NCBI GenBank assembly: GCA_903875225.1
Contig: CAIQVJ010000060.1
Coordinates: 1-64,000, forward strand
Length of the DNA stretch: 64,000 nucleotides
Origin: an uncultured Pseudomonadota bacterium
GTDB lineage: Bacteria; Myxococcota_A; UBA796; SXON01
Reading direction: 5' to 3'
Part shown: one piece after another, positions 1 to 8,486 of the stretch
Layout: each line of letters begins with the position of its first letter
Position numbering within the stretch: position 1 is the first letter of the stretch
Position numbers and translations under genes: made by a program
The notes under the pieces: generated by a model
What the model was told of the DNA's origin: nothing
Seen by the model: only the letters and a program-made list of their open reading frames with translations
Databases searched by the model: none

Positions 1-1
1 A

Positions 2-118
2 GACAAGGCCGCTGCAGACGCCGCCGCGAAGCTCGCCGCAGACAAGGCCGCCGCAGACGCCGCCGCGAAGCTCGCCGCAGACAAGGCCGCCGCAGACGCC
101 GCCGCGAAGCTCGCCGCA
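2..118 (+). repeat. 39-bp coding tandem repeat, 3 complete copies in window
   Basis: Three consecutive 39-base units (2-40, 41-79, 80-118), nearly identical and differing by one synonymous base, encode DKAAADAAAKLAA. A fourth partial copy starts at 119 and then diverges. The array probably continues upstream of the window. Confidence 0.9.
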
Positions 119-1117
119 GACAAGGCCGCCGCAGAAACGAAGGCAAAGGCGGATGCCGACGCTGCAGCGAAAGCTGCGGCCGACAAGGCGGTGGCCGACG
201 CCAAATCCAAAGCCGATGTCGACGCAGCCAGCAAGCTCGCAGCGGACAAGGCCGCCGCAGACGCGAAGGCAAAGGCCGACGCAGACGCAGCGAGCAAGCT
301 CGCCGCAGACAAGGCCGCCGCGGACGCAAAGGCAAAGGCCGACGCAGACGCAGCGAGCAAGCTCGCCGCAGACAAGGCCGCCGCGGACGCAAAGGCAAAG
401 GCCGACGCAGACGCGGCGAGCAAGCTCGCCGCCGACAAGGCCGCCGCGGACGCAAAGGCAAAAGCCGACGCCACCAGCAAGCTGGCGGCAGACAAGGCCG
501 CCGCAGACGCGAAGGCGGCGGCGGACGCAAAGGCAAAGGCCGATGCCGACACCGCAGGCAAGCTCGCCGCAGACAAGGCAGCGGCGGATGCCAAGGCCAG
601 GGCCGATGCGGACGCCGCCAGCAAGCTCGCCGCAGACAAGGCAGCGGCCGACGCGAAGGCAAAAGCCGACGCCGCCAGCAAGCTCGCCGCGGACAAGGCC
701 GCCGCGGACCGCGCTGCCGCAGACAAGGCTGCGGCCGACGCGAAGGCGCGGGCCGATGCGGACAGACTGGCGAAGACGAAAGCCGGGAAGTCGACTGCCT
801 CGGCGGACCACAAGGGAGGGACGGTCGGCTACGTGCTCATGGGCACCGGCGGGGCGCTCATCGCCTCGGGCGTGGCCGTGAACTTCCTCGTGGTCAACTC
901 CGCCTGGGCCGATGGCCAGGCAGCGATCAGCGATCCCAGGTCCGTGACACCCGCGGAGGCACAGGCGATCGAGTCGAAGTTCAACGCAGGGCGCTGGGCG
1001 ACCATCGCGCTCGTCGTCGGTGGCCTCGCCTCAACCGGCACCGGAGTGGTCCTGGGGCCACTCCACACGTCGCTCACGCTGTCCCCGTTGGGCGTGGGGC
1101 TTCACGGCGTCTGGTAG
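2..1117 (+). CDS. TolA-like Ala/Lys/Asp-rich repeat protein, C-terminal part
   Basis: The frame is open from base 2, so the N-terminus lies outside the window. About 260 residues are almost purely Ala, Lys and Asp in repeats (SKLAADKAAADAKAK and relatives), which should form one long, highly charged alpha-helix like the middle domain of TolA. The repeats stop near base 770. A Lys-rich linker follows, then about 90 residues with two predicted membrane segments (GYVLMGTGGALIASGVAV and TIALVVGGLASTGTGVVLG) that end in a short hydrophobic tail. The helix therefore precedes a membrane anchor, the reverse of TolA's order. An envelope-spanning or scaffold role is an inference; the missing N-terminus could hold a PEGA or TPR domain. 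Its last 16 bases overlap the 3' end of the convergent gene. Confidence 0.7.
   Translation, partial: DKAAADAAAKLAADKAAADAAAKLAADKAAADAAAKLAADKAAAETKAKADADAAAKAAADKAVADAKSKADVDAASKLAADKAAADAKAKADADAASKLAADKAAADAKAKADADAASKLAADKAAADAKAKADADAASKLAADKAAADAKAKADATSKLAADKAAADAKAAADAKAKADADTAGKLAADKAAADAKARADADAASKLAADKAAADAKAKADAASKLAADKAAADRAAADKAAADAKARADADRLAKTKAGKSTASADHKGGTVGYVLMGTGGALIASGVAVNFLVVNSAWADGQAAISDPRSVTPAEAQAIESKFNAGRWATIALVVGGLASTGTGVVLGPLHTSLTLSPLGVGLHGVW
230..418 (+). repeat. 63-bp coding tandem repeat, 3 copies plus degenerate copies
   Basis: Three 63-base units (230-292, 293-355, 356-418) encode a 21-residue helix repeat beginning SKLAADKAAADAKAK. A shortened fourth copy starts at 419 and looser copies continue to about 770. 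The near identity at DNA level indicates recent expansion by slippage or recombination. Confidence 0.9.
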
Positions 1118-2046
1118 TCGAGCCGCAGCAGCACCGGCGCCCGTAGCGCGCGGCCACCACGCCACACCTCGGCCCTGTCCGACCAGCCGGCCGCGCTCCA
1201 GACACGGTTGACGGATCGCACCGACACGAGCGGCAGCCCACGCCAGGCCGAGGGCGCATTCGGGGGGAGGCGCAACGCCCCCAGCCCCGCCTCGGCCAGC
1301 CGGCGATCCGTTCGCTGGAAGCTGGTCGGGAACGACCCAGCGCCGGCGACGACCAGCTTGTCCCCCCCGATGGCTTCGGCCGCCGCACCCACGTCAGCAA
1401 CCTCGGCTTCCAGCTCTTCCCCAAGGGCGGGCAGGTTCGTCACGAGGAGCGGAACCGAGACGTCGAGCCCAGGGGCAGCGAACACAAGCGCCGAACGGCG
1501 GCCGACCGGCCACATCCCGGTCTCGCCGCAGAGCGAGAACCCCCCTCTGGCCCACACCCACGTAGCTCCGGGGGTCGAGAGCACTTCACCGCCCGCCTCG
1601 GCCAGGGCCCGCTCCACGTCCACATCGGGATCGGTCAGCACCAGCACGTCCGCAACATCTGCCAGGGTGCTGATGGTGCCCAGGTCGTCGGCGCCGGACC
1701 ACAGCCCGAGGATGAACGAGTCGGGAACGGAGGCATGCACCGCACAGGGGGCGGCCACCGGCGTCGCGCCGGCGTCACCCCGCGCCGCCCACGGGATGTC
1801 CAGAGGCGGTGAAAGCCGCGCAAGGATCAAGAGACAGCTCGTGCCGATCGCCGCACCGACGCCGGCCTCCCAACGCCCCCGGGCGAAGCACAGGTGAACC
1901 ACCCACACGCCGAGGACCGCGGGGAGCGGCTCGGCATACAGGAGCATCGCGCTCGGGACCGTGGCCTCCCGCAGCAGGCCCGCGCCTACCCCGACGACCA
2001 CGCCCAGCAGGACGAAGGCGAGGGGCAGTGCGGCGCGGCTGGACAT
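1102..2046 (-). CDS. Membrane protein with a degenerate endonuclease/phosphatase-like domain
   Basis: 314 residues. Residues 1-85 contain about three hydrophobic segments, and the remainder looks periplasmic. The layout resembles the VanJ/YafD branch of the endonuclease/exonuclease/phosphatase (EEP) superfamily: three helices, then the metal-dependent fold. The region around VVAGAGSFPTSFQRTDRR sits where EEP enzymes have GDFN followed by a T/R-rich helix, and PPNAPSAWRGLPLVSV matches the usual Pro/Thr-Trp strand. The catalytic Asp-Asn of GDFN is absent and no terminal S/IDH motif is visible, so it is probably catalytically dead. The assignment rests on pattern only. It lies 13 bases downstream of the STAND-like ATPase gene, in the same direction, and could be cotranscribed. 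Confidence 0.5.
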   Translation of the reverse strand: MSSRAALPLAFVLLGVVVGVGAGLLREATVPSAMLLYAEPLPAVLGVWVVHLCFARGRWEAGVGAAIGTSCLLILARLSPPLDIPWAARGDAGATPVAAPCAVHASVPDSFILGLWSGADDLGTISTLADVADVLVLTDPDVDVERALAEAGGEVLSTPGATWVWARGGFSLCGETGMWPVGRRSALVFAAPGLDVSVPLLVTNLPALGEELEAEVADVGAAAEAIGGDKLVVAGAGSFPTSFQRTDRRLAEAGLGALRLPPNAPSAWRGLPLVSVRSVNRVWSAAGWSDRAEVWRGGRALRAPVLLRLDYQTP

Positions 2047-2059
2047 CGACGCCCGCGGA

Positions 2060-5017
2060 TCAGGACGCGGAAGAGTCGGAGTCGACGAGGGTCACCGCGT
2101 TGACGGAGGCGCTGACCGCATCCTCCTCCGGCCCGCTCGCGCCGATGTCGCTCCCTTCGCGCGGCTCGGCCGCAGGCGGGGCGGCAGCGGCGGCGGCATC
2201 ATCCGGCGCGGCCTCGGGCGCCCCCCCATCCGGTGAGGCTTCCGCCCCTTCGACGGGCTTGGGTCCACCCTTCCCACGCCGGCGCCGGCTCGTCTTGCCG
2301 GGCTCCCGGCGCTCGCCGGGACCGGCGACCCGCACCTCGGGCAACGCGTGCCCGGCCGCCTCGGCCGCCTTCTGCAGCTCCAGCGCCGCGCCGCTCGCCA
2401 CCAGGGCGGTGCAGCGCTCGATCGCGGCCTCATACCGTTCCCGAGCCGCGGTACCCGGCTGGCTGCGCTCCACGGCCTTCTGATACTCGGGAACGGCCGC
2501 GAACACGTAGCCCTGGGCTTCGCGCAGCGTGCCGCGGGCGAAGAACGCCTCGTGGGAGCTGCCGTCCAGGCGGACCGCCTGATCGATGCAGGACTCGGCC
2601 TCCGTCCACTGGCCCGCAGACAACGCGATCAGCGCCAGTTCGACCCACGGGCTCGCAGCCCGCTCGTCCAGCTTGGTCGCGCGGCGCAGGGCCCAGGTGG
2701 CCTGCTCCAGGTCGCCGCCGGTGCGGAGCAGGAAGCGGCCCAGGTACAGGTGCGCAAGGTAGTTCTTGCCATCCTGCTGCACGGCCTGCTGGAGGACCTC
2801 GTTCGCGGCGGCCTTGCGGGCCTCGTCCTCGAGTCCACCGCGCTCCACCATCAGCGCACCCAGGCGGGCCAGATGGAGCCCGTTGTCCGGATCGAGCCGG
2901 CGGGCCTCCGCCAGCGCTTCCTCGGCGAGATCGTAGGCCCCGCGGATCAGGTACACCTCGCCGAGCAGCCCGTAGCTGTCGGGCATCATCGGCTCGAGCG
3001 CCTGCGCCTCCTTCAGCGCCGCGATCGCGTCGTCCAGCTTGTGCTGGTCGAGCAGGATCCCGGCGAGCCGACGACGGATGCGACCGCTCTCGGGGAAGGC
3101 AGCCGCGGCCCGTTCGAGCGTGGCGATGGCCTTGGAACGTCCGGACTTGGCCTTCTCGTTCCAGTTGGCCTCCTGGTGGAACACCTCGGGGGTCGGGTGC
3201 TTCTCGGCTTCGGCGAACACCGGCGTAATCTTGTCCGCGCCGGCGTTCATCGCGATCAGCAGCTCCGCCCGCATCAGCAACAGCTCCGGATTGGCCGGGT
3301 CCATCGCGAGCGCCTCGTTGATACGCTGCTCGGCCAGATCCGGTCGGGCAGCCTTGGAGCGGATGAGGCCGCGGATGGACTCCAGCGCCGGGTCGTTGTC
3401 CGGAAACGGCAGCTTCCACCGGTTTCGCACCTTCCTCGATGCAAACAGCAGGCGATTGCCCTCCTGGGCCAGCGCGAGCTTCTCCTGGCTCTTGTCGTCC
3501 AGCTTGGCGGCGGCCTTGAGCGTCTCCTCCCCCAGGTACTCGAGCAGCGCGTAGTCCTCGCGCACGTCGAGCGCATCACGCACCAACGGGTGAACGGAGT
3601 AGACCTTCTCGCCGTTCAGTTCGCGCTGATCGAGCAGGCCGCTCGCGAGCAGGTCGAGCCGGGCCTGGCGATCCACGTGGACGCCATCGAAGTCCGACGT
3701 GCGGATCGGGAGGTGGAAATGCGCGAGCACCACCAGCGCCACGCGCTGGGCCTCGGTCAGGCCCTTGAGCGCGCGCTCGATCCGGCGACGCAGCACGTCC
3801 GGTGCCGCGATGCTCTCCATCGCCATGAACTTGTGGTTCTCCACGAGATCCGCGCGGGTCTCCGGATCCCGCACGGCGACCGCGAACAAGCGGGCAGCGA
3901 GCGGATGCCCGTGGATGCGCTCCTGGATGGTGCCGAAGTTCTCGCGGGGGAAATCCTCCACGCGGTAGGCCTCGAAGATCTCGTGCAGCTCGCGGCCATG
4001 AAGCCCGCCGAGCTCGAGGACCGAGAGATCCCGCCCTTCGCCCTCGCGATAGAACCGCGGACGGATGGTGGACGTCAACACGACGTGCACCGCGTAGGTG
4101 CTCGTGAGCAGCGCACGGAGCAGGAGCTCGAGCCGGCCCTCGCGGTGGAACGTGCCATCCCGGCGCAGCGCGTGCTCCAGTCGGTCGATCACCAACACGC
4201 GGTCGGCGAGCTTCTCGTTGCCGAGCACAGCGATCGCCAGCCGTACGAGCTCCACGGGCACCGGGCGGGCCTCGGGATGCCTCAACGCGTCGGCGAGCCG
4301 GTCGTCGCCTGCCTCGGTACCGAGCAGGGCGATGCGCGCGAACAGTGCGTCCGCCTCCGACCCCCAGCCCACGGAGAAGTCCGGCAGGCGCTTGAGGTTC
4401 GTGGCGAGGGAGAGCGCCTTCTCGACGAGCCAGCGCTTTCCGATGCCGTGCGGCCCGGAGACCACCACGGGCCCGCCATGCTCGAGGAAGCCCGCCATCG
4501 TCGCCAGCTCGGCCTCACGCCCGACAAACTGGATGCGGGGCGCGCCACCCGCCTTCTTCTTCGGCTCCTCGGGCTTCGCGGCGGCCTTCGCCGCGGGCGC
4601 GGCCACCACGGCGGCGACGGGCAGGCCCTTCAGGAAGTCCTTCCCGCTCTTCTTCTCCTGCTCCATCTTGAGCAGTCGAAGCGCGGTCGGCAGCGCGAAC
4701 GGGTTGAACGCACGGGCCACGACGAGCAGCCGCGGCTTCTGGGCCACGTTCATGACGAGCTCGGCGAGCGCGTTCATCCCCGGGGCGTCGGACGCATCGG
4801 GCTCGAAAAGCACGATCAACCCACCCTCACGAAGCGCGTGGGCGGCAATTTCGGGGGTGATCGCCACGGCTGGGCTGCGGAGCTCGCCGGAGAGAACGAC
4901 GGCGGGTACGGCGCTGCGATGGCGCAGCTCACCGAGCGTCTCGACGTCCGCGAGCGCGCGGGCTCCGAAGGCGAGGAGGCAACGGCCTTCCTGAATTGCG
5001 ATTTCTGCACGGCTCAT
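2060..5017 (-). CDS. STAND-like AAA ATPase with TPR array
   Basis: 985 residues. Residues 1-140 form an alpha/beta N-domain with an Ala/Lys-rich linker to about 165. A nucleotide-binding domain follows from about 168: FVGREAE, a P-loop GPHGIGKR near 188-195, a Walker B strand VLVIDRLE and a sensor-like strand VVLTST. About ten TPR-like helical repeats occupy 530-900 (for example the repeat around NPELLLMRAELLIAM). The C-terminal 90 residues are a low-complexity basic then acidic, Ala-rich tail. This is the STAND/AP-ATPase layout used in signalling scaffolds. The P-loop ends in Lys-Arg rather than Lys-Ser/Thr, so Mg-ATP handling may be altered. The start is ATG; the divergent rsgA begins 69 bases away. 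Confidence 0.7.
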   Translation of the reverse strand: MSRAEIAIQEGRCLLAFGARALADVETLGELRHRSAVPAVVLSGELRSPAVAITPEIAAHALREGGLIVLFEPDASDAPGMNALAELVMNVAQKPRLLVVARAFNPFALPTALRLLKMEQEKKSGKDFLKGLPVAAVVAAPAAKAAAKPEEPKKKAGGAPRIQFVGREAELATMAGFLEHGGPVVVSGPHGIGKRWLVEKALSLATNLKRLPDFSVGWGSEADALFARIALLGTEAGDDRLADALRHPEARPVPVELVRLAIAVLGNEKLADRVLVIDRLEHALRRDGTFHREGRLELLLRALLTSTYAVHVVLTSTIRPRFYREGEGRDLSVLELGGLHGRELHEIFEAYRVEDFPRENFGTIQERIHGHPLAARLFAVAVRDPETRADLVENHKFMAMESIAAPDVLRRRIERALKGLTEAQRVALVVLAHFHLPIRTSDFDGVHVDRQARLDLLASGLLDQRELNGEKVYSVHPLVRDALDVREDYALLEYLGEETLKAAAKLDDKSQEKLALAQEGNRLLFASRKVRNRWKLPFPDNDPALESIRGLIRSKAARPDLAEQRINEALAMDPANPELLLMRAELLIAMNAGADKITPVFAEAEKHPTPEVFHQEANWNEKAKSGRSKAIATLERAAAAFPESGRIRRRLAGILLDQHKLDDAIAALKEAQALEPMMPDSYGLLGEVYLIRGAYDLAEEALAEARRLDPDNGLHLARLGALMVERGGLEDEARKAAANEVLQQAVQQDGKNYLAHLYLGRFLLRTGGDLEQATWALRRATKLDERAASPWVELALIALSAGQWTEAESCIDQAVRLDGSSHEAFFARGTLREAQGYVFAAVPEYQKAVERSQPGTAARERYEAAIERCTALVASGAALELQKAAEAAGHALPEVRVAGPGERREPGKTSRRRRGKGGPKPVEGAEASPDGGAPEAAPDDAAAAAAPPAAEPREGSDIGASGPEEDAVSASVNAVTLVDSDSSAS

Positions 5018-5086
5018 GGGAACGACTCTTTAGGGGCCGGGGCGGTAACCCCGTCGCCCGGACTTGTCATTCGTTAAGGCCCGCCC
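5018..5086. promoter_or_regulatory. Divergent promoter region, ATPase/rsgA
   Basis: This 69-base gap separates divergent starts and must hold both promoters. No convincing -35/-10 pair or operator can be assigned by eye. Confidence 0.4.
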
Positions 5087-6037
5087 ATGGTTGATGCAGA
5101 CGATGATGACAACGAGGGCTTCGAGCCCTTTTCGGCGGGGCGCGCGCGCGCAGCGAAAGCACGTGCGAGACCCGCGCGAGAGGCCACGGCCACGGTGGTG
5201 GAGATGGTCGGGAGGTGGGTGAGGGTTCGCCTCGACCCCGCGGAGGCGGCCCTGCGCGGGTGCAAGGAGGCGCGTCTGAGGGTGCGCGCGGAGGTCGTGG
5301 CAGGCGACAGGGTGTGGATCGAGGACGAGGGGGAAACTGCCGTCGTCGGCGGGTTCCTGCCGCGCCGGACCGAACTGCGACGAAGCGGGAACAGCGGCGT
5401 GCGCGTGGTGTGCGCGAACGCGGACGTGCTGGCCATCGTGTGCGCGAGCCAGGACCCGCCGTTCCGGCCCGGGCTGGTGGACCGCATGCTCGTCGCCGCT
5501 GCGGCAGCCGGAATGAAGCCCGCGATCGTGCTCAACAAGTGCGATACCGGGATGCCCGAAGAGGTGCTCGAGCGTCTGGCGCTCTACGAACACCTTCATG
5601 TCCCCGTCTACCTCCTGTCAGCACTCCAGGCGAAGAACCTCGATGAATTCCGCGATTCCCTCTCGGGCAGGACCACGGTGCTCGCTGGCCACTCCGGTGT
5701 GGGAAAAAGCTCGCTGCTTCGCGCGCTGGTCCCCAACGCCAAGCGTGAGGTCGGGTCGGTGGACGAATGGGGCCGGGGTCGACACACGACCACGGGAGCC
5801 TGCGCGTTCCAGCTACCCGACGGCGACGGCATCGTCGTGGACCTCCCGGGTGTGCGCGAGTACGGCGTCGGCTTCGTCCTCAAGGAGGAGCTGCGAACCC
5901 TGTTCCCCGAGCTCGTCGACCTGCGCTGCAAGTACGCGGACTGCGTCCACGACGGCGAGGACGGGTGCCTCGCGGAGGACTGCTGCGACGAGACTCGGCT
6001 CGGGAGCTACCGCAAGCTGCTGGAGGAGTGCGCCTGA
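5087..6037 (+). CDS. rsgA: Ribosome small-subunit-dependent GTPase A
   Basis: 316 residues; a circularly permuted GTPase that acts in late 30S subunit maturation. An OB-fold occupies about 33-95. The GTPase motifs come in permuted order: NKCD (150-153, G4), SAL (178-180, G5), P-loop GHSGVGKS (201-208, G1) and DLPG (252-255, G3). The C-terminal zinc finger ligands are C281, C286, H288 and C294. All key residues are intact and the length is normal. The first 30 residues form an acidic then basic tail. The ATG at 5087 is the first start after the divergent promoter. Confidence 0.97.
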   Translation: MVDADDDDNEGFEPFSAGRARAAKARARPAREATATVVEMVGRWVRVRLDPAEAALRGCKEARLRVRAEVVAGDRVWIEDEGETAVVGGFLPRRTELRRSGNSGVRVVCANADVLAIVCASQDPPFRPGLVDRMLVAAAAAGMKPAIVLNKCDTGMPEEVLERLALYEHLHVPVYLLSALQAKNLDEFRDSLSGRTTVLAGHSGVGKSSLLRALVPNAKREVGSVDEWGRGRHTTTGACAFQLPDGDGIVVDLPGVREYGVGFVLKEELRTLFPELVDLRCKYADCVHDGEDGCLAEDCCDETRLGSYRKLLEECA

Positions 6038-6086
6038 CCCCGTCGACGCGGGCGACCCTTCGGCCCGGACGTTACTAGCCGTGCCC

Positions 6087-6296
6087 ATGATCTCCCTCCT
6101 TCTCGCCAGCCTTCTCGGTTGCACAGCCGCCGTCGTCCACATCCAGCCGATGGATCCCGTGCCGGACGCACACTGGATCCAGCTCGACGACGACGGAAAG
6201 GCATGGGACTGCGTCTCGCGCCCGGACGGCAAGAACTGGCACCCCGAGTGTGTGAAGGTGGACTACAAGAACAGCGCCGAGCCCGCGAAGGACTGA
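6087..6296 (+). CDS. Small putative lipoprotein
   Basis: 69 residues. MISLLLASLLGC forms a very short signal peptide with lipobox LLGC (Cys12) and no basic residue. The mature part is polar, with two further Cys (CVSRPDGKNWHPEC) that could form a disulphide. A GTG at 6081 could also be the start. The gene follows rsgA by 49 bases. Function unknown. Confidence 0.55.
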   Translation: MISLLLASLLGCTAAVVHIQPMDPVPDAHWIQLDDDGKAWDCVSRPDGKNWHPECVKVDYKNSAEPAKD

Positions 6297-6306
6297 AGAG
6301 CCGGAG

Positions 6307-7188
6307 CTACCAGGTGCGGTTGCTGTGGGTCTCGCCGTGGCACTCGCCGCTGCAGGTTCCGCTGCTCCACGTCATCCCTGAAGGCAGCGCCACGTCCAGG
6401 GTGCCGTTCACGTGACGAGACGGGTCGACGATCGTGTCTCCCGCGGCCACCGTGTCCCCATGACAATCCGCACACAGGTAGCCCGCCCACAGGTGTTTGA
6501 TGTGCTGGCCGCCGAGCAGCAGCCACCCACCGGTCCACCAGCTCGCTTCCACCGCATGGCACGTGCCGCAGGGCACGGCGTCCCCCACGGTGACGGAGCC
6601 GAGCGTACCGTTGCCGTTTCCGTGACAGTACAGGTTCGTGCAGCCCGACCCTGACCACGAAGCCGCTGCGCTCAGCCCCGCCCCGAAGTTCACCTCGGCC
6701 ACCCCGGGCGTGTCGTCCCCCACCATGAAGTGCCCCGACGACAACACGTCCGCTGGCCGGGTGTGGCACTGGACGCAGTCGAACGGCGCGTGGATTCCCT
6801 CCGTGACGTGCGCGGAGTGGGCGCCGAAGGTCGTGTCCGCATCGACGTCGTCGATGCCCTCCGCCGGGGCACCCGTCGTGTTGTCGGAGCCCCCGTGGCA
6901 GAACGTGCACCCGGTGCGCCACCCGTCGTCATGGCACTCGTCGCAGCTCACGCCGGAGGTGCCGCCGCCGAGGTCGTCGCCGTGACAGTCGGTGCAGCGC
7001 TCCTCCTGGTACTTCGCAGCGTGACCATGCACGGAGGAGTCCTCGTACCCCTCGGGGTGGTACCGCTCCGGGGGCTGGCCACTGTCCACCGAGTCGCCAC
7101 AGTGGGCCGCACAGCTGTCGCCCCCGCTGTCGCCACCCTTCGAGCTCGAGGAGACGGTATCGCAGGCAAGCAGGAGGAGTGGCAGCAT
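6307..7188 (-). CDS. Multihaem c-type cytochrome lipoprotein (CxxCH/CxxxxCH family)
   Basis: 293 residues. MLPLLLLAC is a minimal lipoprotein signal (Cys9), followed by a Ser/Gly/Asp-rich linker. Haem motifs in order are CTDCH, CDECH, CTFCH, CVQCH, CTNLYCH (C-x4-CH), CGTCH, CADCH and CSGECH (C-x3-CH), so up to eight haems. The C-x4-CH followed by CxxCH pairing is the signature of a cytochrome domain known from Geobacter-type electron-transfer proteins. The start codon shares its A with the stop of the upstream E2 gene (TGATG), so translation is coupled. A periplasm-facing outer-membrane electron carrier is likely; its partner is unknown. Confidence 0.85.
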   Translation of the reverse strand: MLPLLLLACDTVSSSSKGGDSGGDSCAAHCGDSVDSGQPPERYHPEGYEDSSVHGHAAKYQEERCTDCHGDDLGGGTSGVSCDECHDDGWRTGCTFCHGGSDNTTGAPAEGIDDVDADTTFGAHSAHVTEGIHAPFDCVQCHTRPADVLSSGHFMVGDDTPGVAEVNFGAGLSAAASWSGSGCTNLYCHGNGNGTLGSVTVGDAVPCGTCHAVEASWWTGGWLLLGGQHIKHLWAGYLCADCHGDTVAAGDTIVDPSRHVNGTLDVALPSGMTWSSGTCSGECHGETHSNRTW

Positions 7189-8420
7189 CACACCTCCAGC
7201 AGGATGCGTTCGGGGTTCTCGACGCACTCCTTGATGCGCACCAGGGTCTGCACGGCTTCGCGCCCGTCCAGCAGGCGGTGGTCGTACGAGAGCGCGAGGT
7301 ACATCATGGGTCGGATGACGATCTGGTCGTCGACCACGACCGCCCGCTTGGTGATGGCGTGCATCCCGAGGATCGCGACCTGGGGCGAATTCAGGATGGG
7401 CGTGGACATCATCGAACCGAAGATCCCGCCGTTGGAGATGGTGAAGGTGCCGCCCTGGAGATCGTCGACCGTGAGCGAGCCGTCCCGCGCTTTCTGCCCG
7501 TACGCCGCGACCGCCTGCTCGGTCTCGGCGAACGAGAGCCTGTCCGCATGCCGGACCACCGGCACGACCAGTCCGCGCGGCCCGGACACCGCCACGCCCA
7601 CGTGGAAGTAGTGCTTGTACACGATGTTCGTTCCACGAATCTCCGCGTTCGCCGACGGGAACGCCTTCAACGCCTCGATCGCGGCCTTCACGAAGAAGCT
7701 CATGAACCCGATCTTGATGCCGTACTTCTTCGCAAACCGATCCTGGTAGCGCTCCCGCAGCGCCATGACGGCGCTCATGTCCACCTCGTTGAAGGTCGTG
7801 AGGATGGCCGCCGTGTTCTGGGCCTCGATCAGGCGCTCGGCGATGCGGCGCCGCAGGTTCGACATCGGCACGATCTCGACGGGCTCGTCCCCCGTGAGCA
7901 GCGGTGCGGCGGCGACGGCCCTGGCCGCGGGAGCCGCGGGAGCCGCGGGAGCCGCGGGAGCCGCAGGAGCCGCAGGAGCCGCGCTGCCCGGCGCGGCGGT
8001 CGGGGGAGCGGCCGGAGCCGGGGGCGGCGCCTGTACATCGGACCGGGTGATGCGCCCCCCCTTTCCGCTGCCGTGTACGGTGGTGGCCTCCACCCCGGCG
8101 TCGCGCAAGGCCTGGCGCACGGCGGGCCCTGCGGGTCCTGCCGCCGCGGCTGTCGCCGTCGGCGCCGCGCTGGCAACGACAGGGCCTTCGGCGATCCGGG
8201 CGATGGGCTGCCCGATGGCGACCTCGTCGCCTTCCGCCACGAGCAGCGCCTCGATCACCCCGCTCACCGGCGACGGTAGCTCGGCGGTCGCCTTGTCGCT
8301 GTCGATGGTCGCGACGCCCTCGTCCACGCGCACAGTGTCGCCCGGCTTCTTGAGCCACTTCGCGACGATCGCGGTCTTGACGGACTCACCCATCGACGGG
8401 ATGACAAGGTCTACAGACAC
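7188..8420 (-). CDS. odhB: Dihydrolipoamide acyltransferase (E2), probably of 2-oxoglutarate dehydrogenase
   Basis: 410 residues. An N-terminal lipoyl domain has its attachment Lys at 43 (DSDKATAEL). A peripheral-subunit-binding domain follows ([14 protein letters not shown], about 115-130), then an Ala/Pro linker made of 9-bp DNA repeats and the catalytic domain. The active-site motif SYDHRLLDG carries His381 and Asp385. Sequence such as [14 protein letters not shown] and [12 protein letters not shown] fits the succinyltransferase branch. The enzyme transfers the succinyl group from lipoate to CoA in the TCA cycle. The GTG at 8420 is chosen because GGAG lies 6 bases upstream; a TTG at 8432 is possible. 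No E1 or E3 gene is nearby. Confidence 0.93.
   Translation of the reverse strand: MSVDLVIPSMGESVKTAIVAKWLKKPGDTVRVDEGVATIDSDKATAELPSPVSGVIEALLVAEGDEVAIGQPIARIAEGPVVASAAPTATAAAAGPAGPAVRQALRDAGVEATTVHGSGKGGRITRSDVQAPPPAPAAPPTAAPGSAAPAAPAAPAAPAAPAAPAARAVAAAPLLTGDEPVEIVPMSNLRRRIAERLIEAQNTAAILTTFNEVDMSAVMALRERYQDRFAKKYGIKIGFMSFFVKAAIEALKAFPSANAEIRGTNIVYKHYFHVGVAVSGPRGLVVPVVRHADRLSFAETEQAVAAYGQKARDGSLTVDDLQGGTFTISNGGIFGSMMSTPILNSPQVAILGMHAITKRAVVVDDQIVIRPMMYLALSYDHRLLDGREAVQTLVRIKECVENPERILLEV
7927..7980 (-). repeat. 9-bp tandem repeat x6 encoding Ala-Ala-Pro linker
   Basis: Six consecutive copies of gcgggagcc or gcaggagcc lie within the E2 gene. They encode the flexible (AAP)n hinge between the subunit-binding and catalytic domains. 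Confidence 0.9.
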
Positions 8421-8486
8421 GGCGGACTCCAAAGGGTGGCCGCGCCTATCAAGAAACCGCCGCTTGCGGCGCCGTCCACTGCGGCC

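Noticed and set aside
1..480. Regular repeats at the start resembling a CRISPR or satellite array
   Set aside because: Units are in frame, have no unique spacers and encode a continuous protein helix.
2348..5077. Long plus-strand frame opposite the STAND-like ATPase
   Set aside because: Composition is that of antisense coding (Arg, Leu, Gln rich) and no family motif is visible; the minus-strand ATPase has P-loop and TPRs.
7927..7980. Short tandem repeats as a CRISPR-like or regulatory element
   Set aside because: They encode the Ala-Ala-Pro linker of E2 in frame.
8421..8432. TTG start for the E2 gene
   Set aside because: GGAG is six bases before GTG 8420, and the canonical [11 protein letters not shown] follows there.
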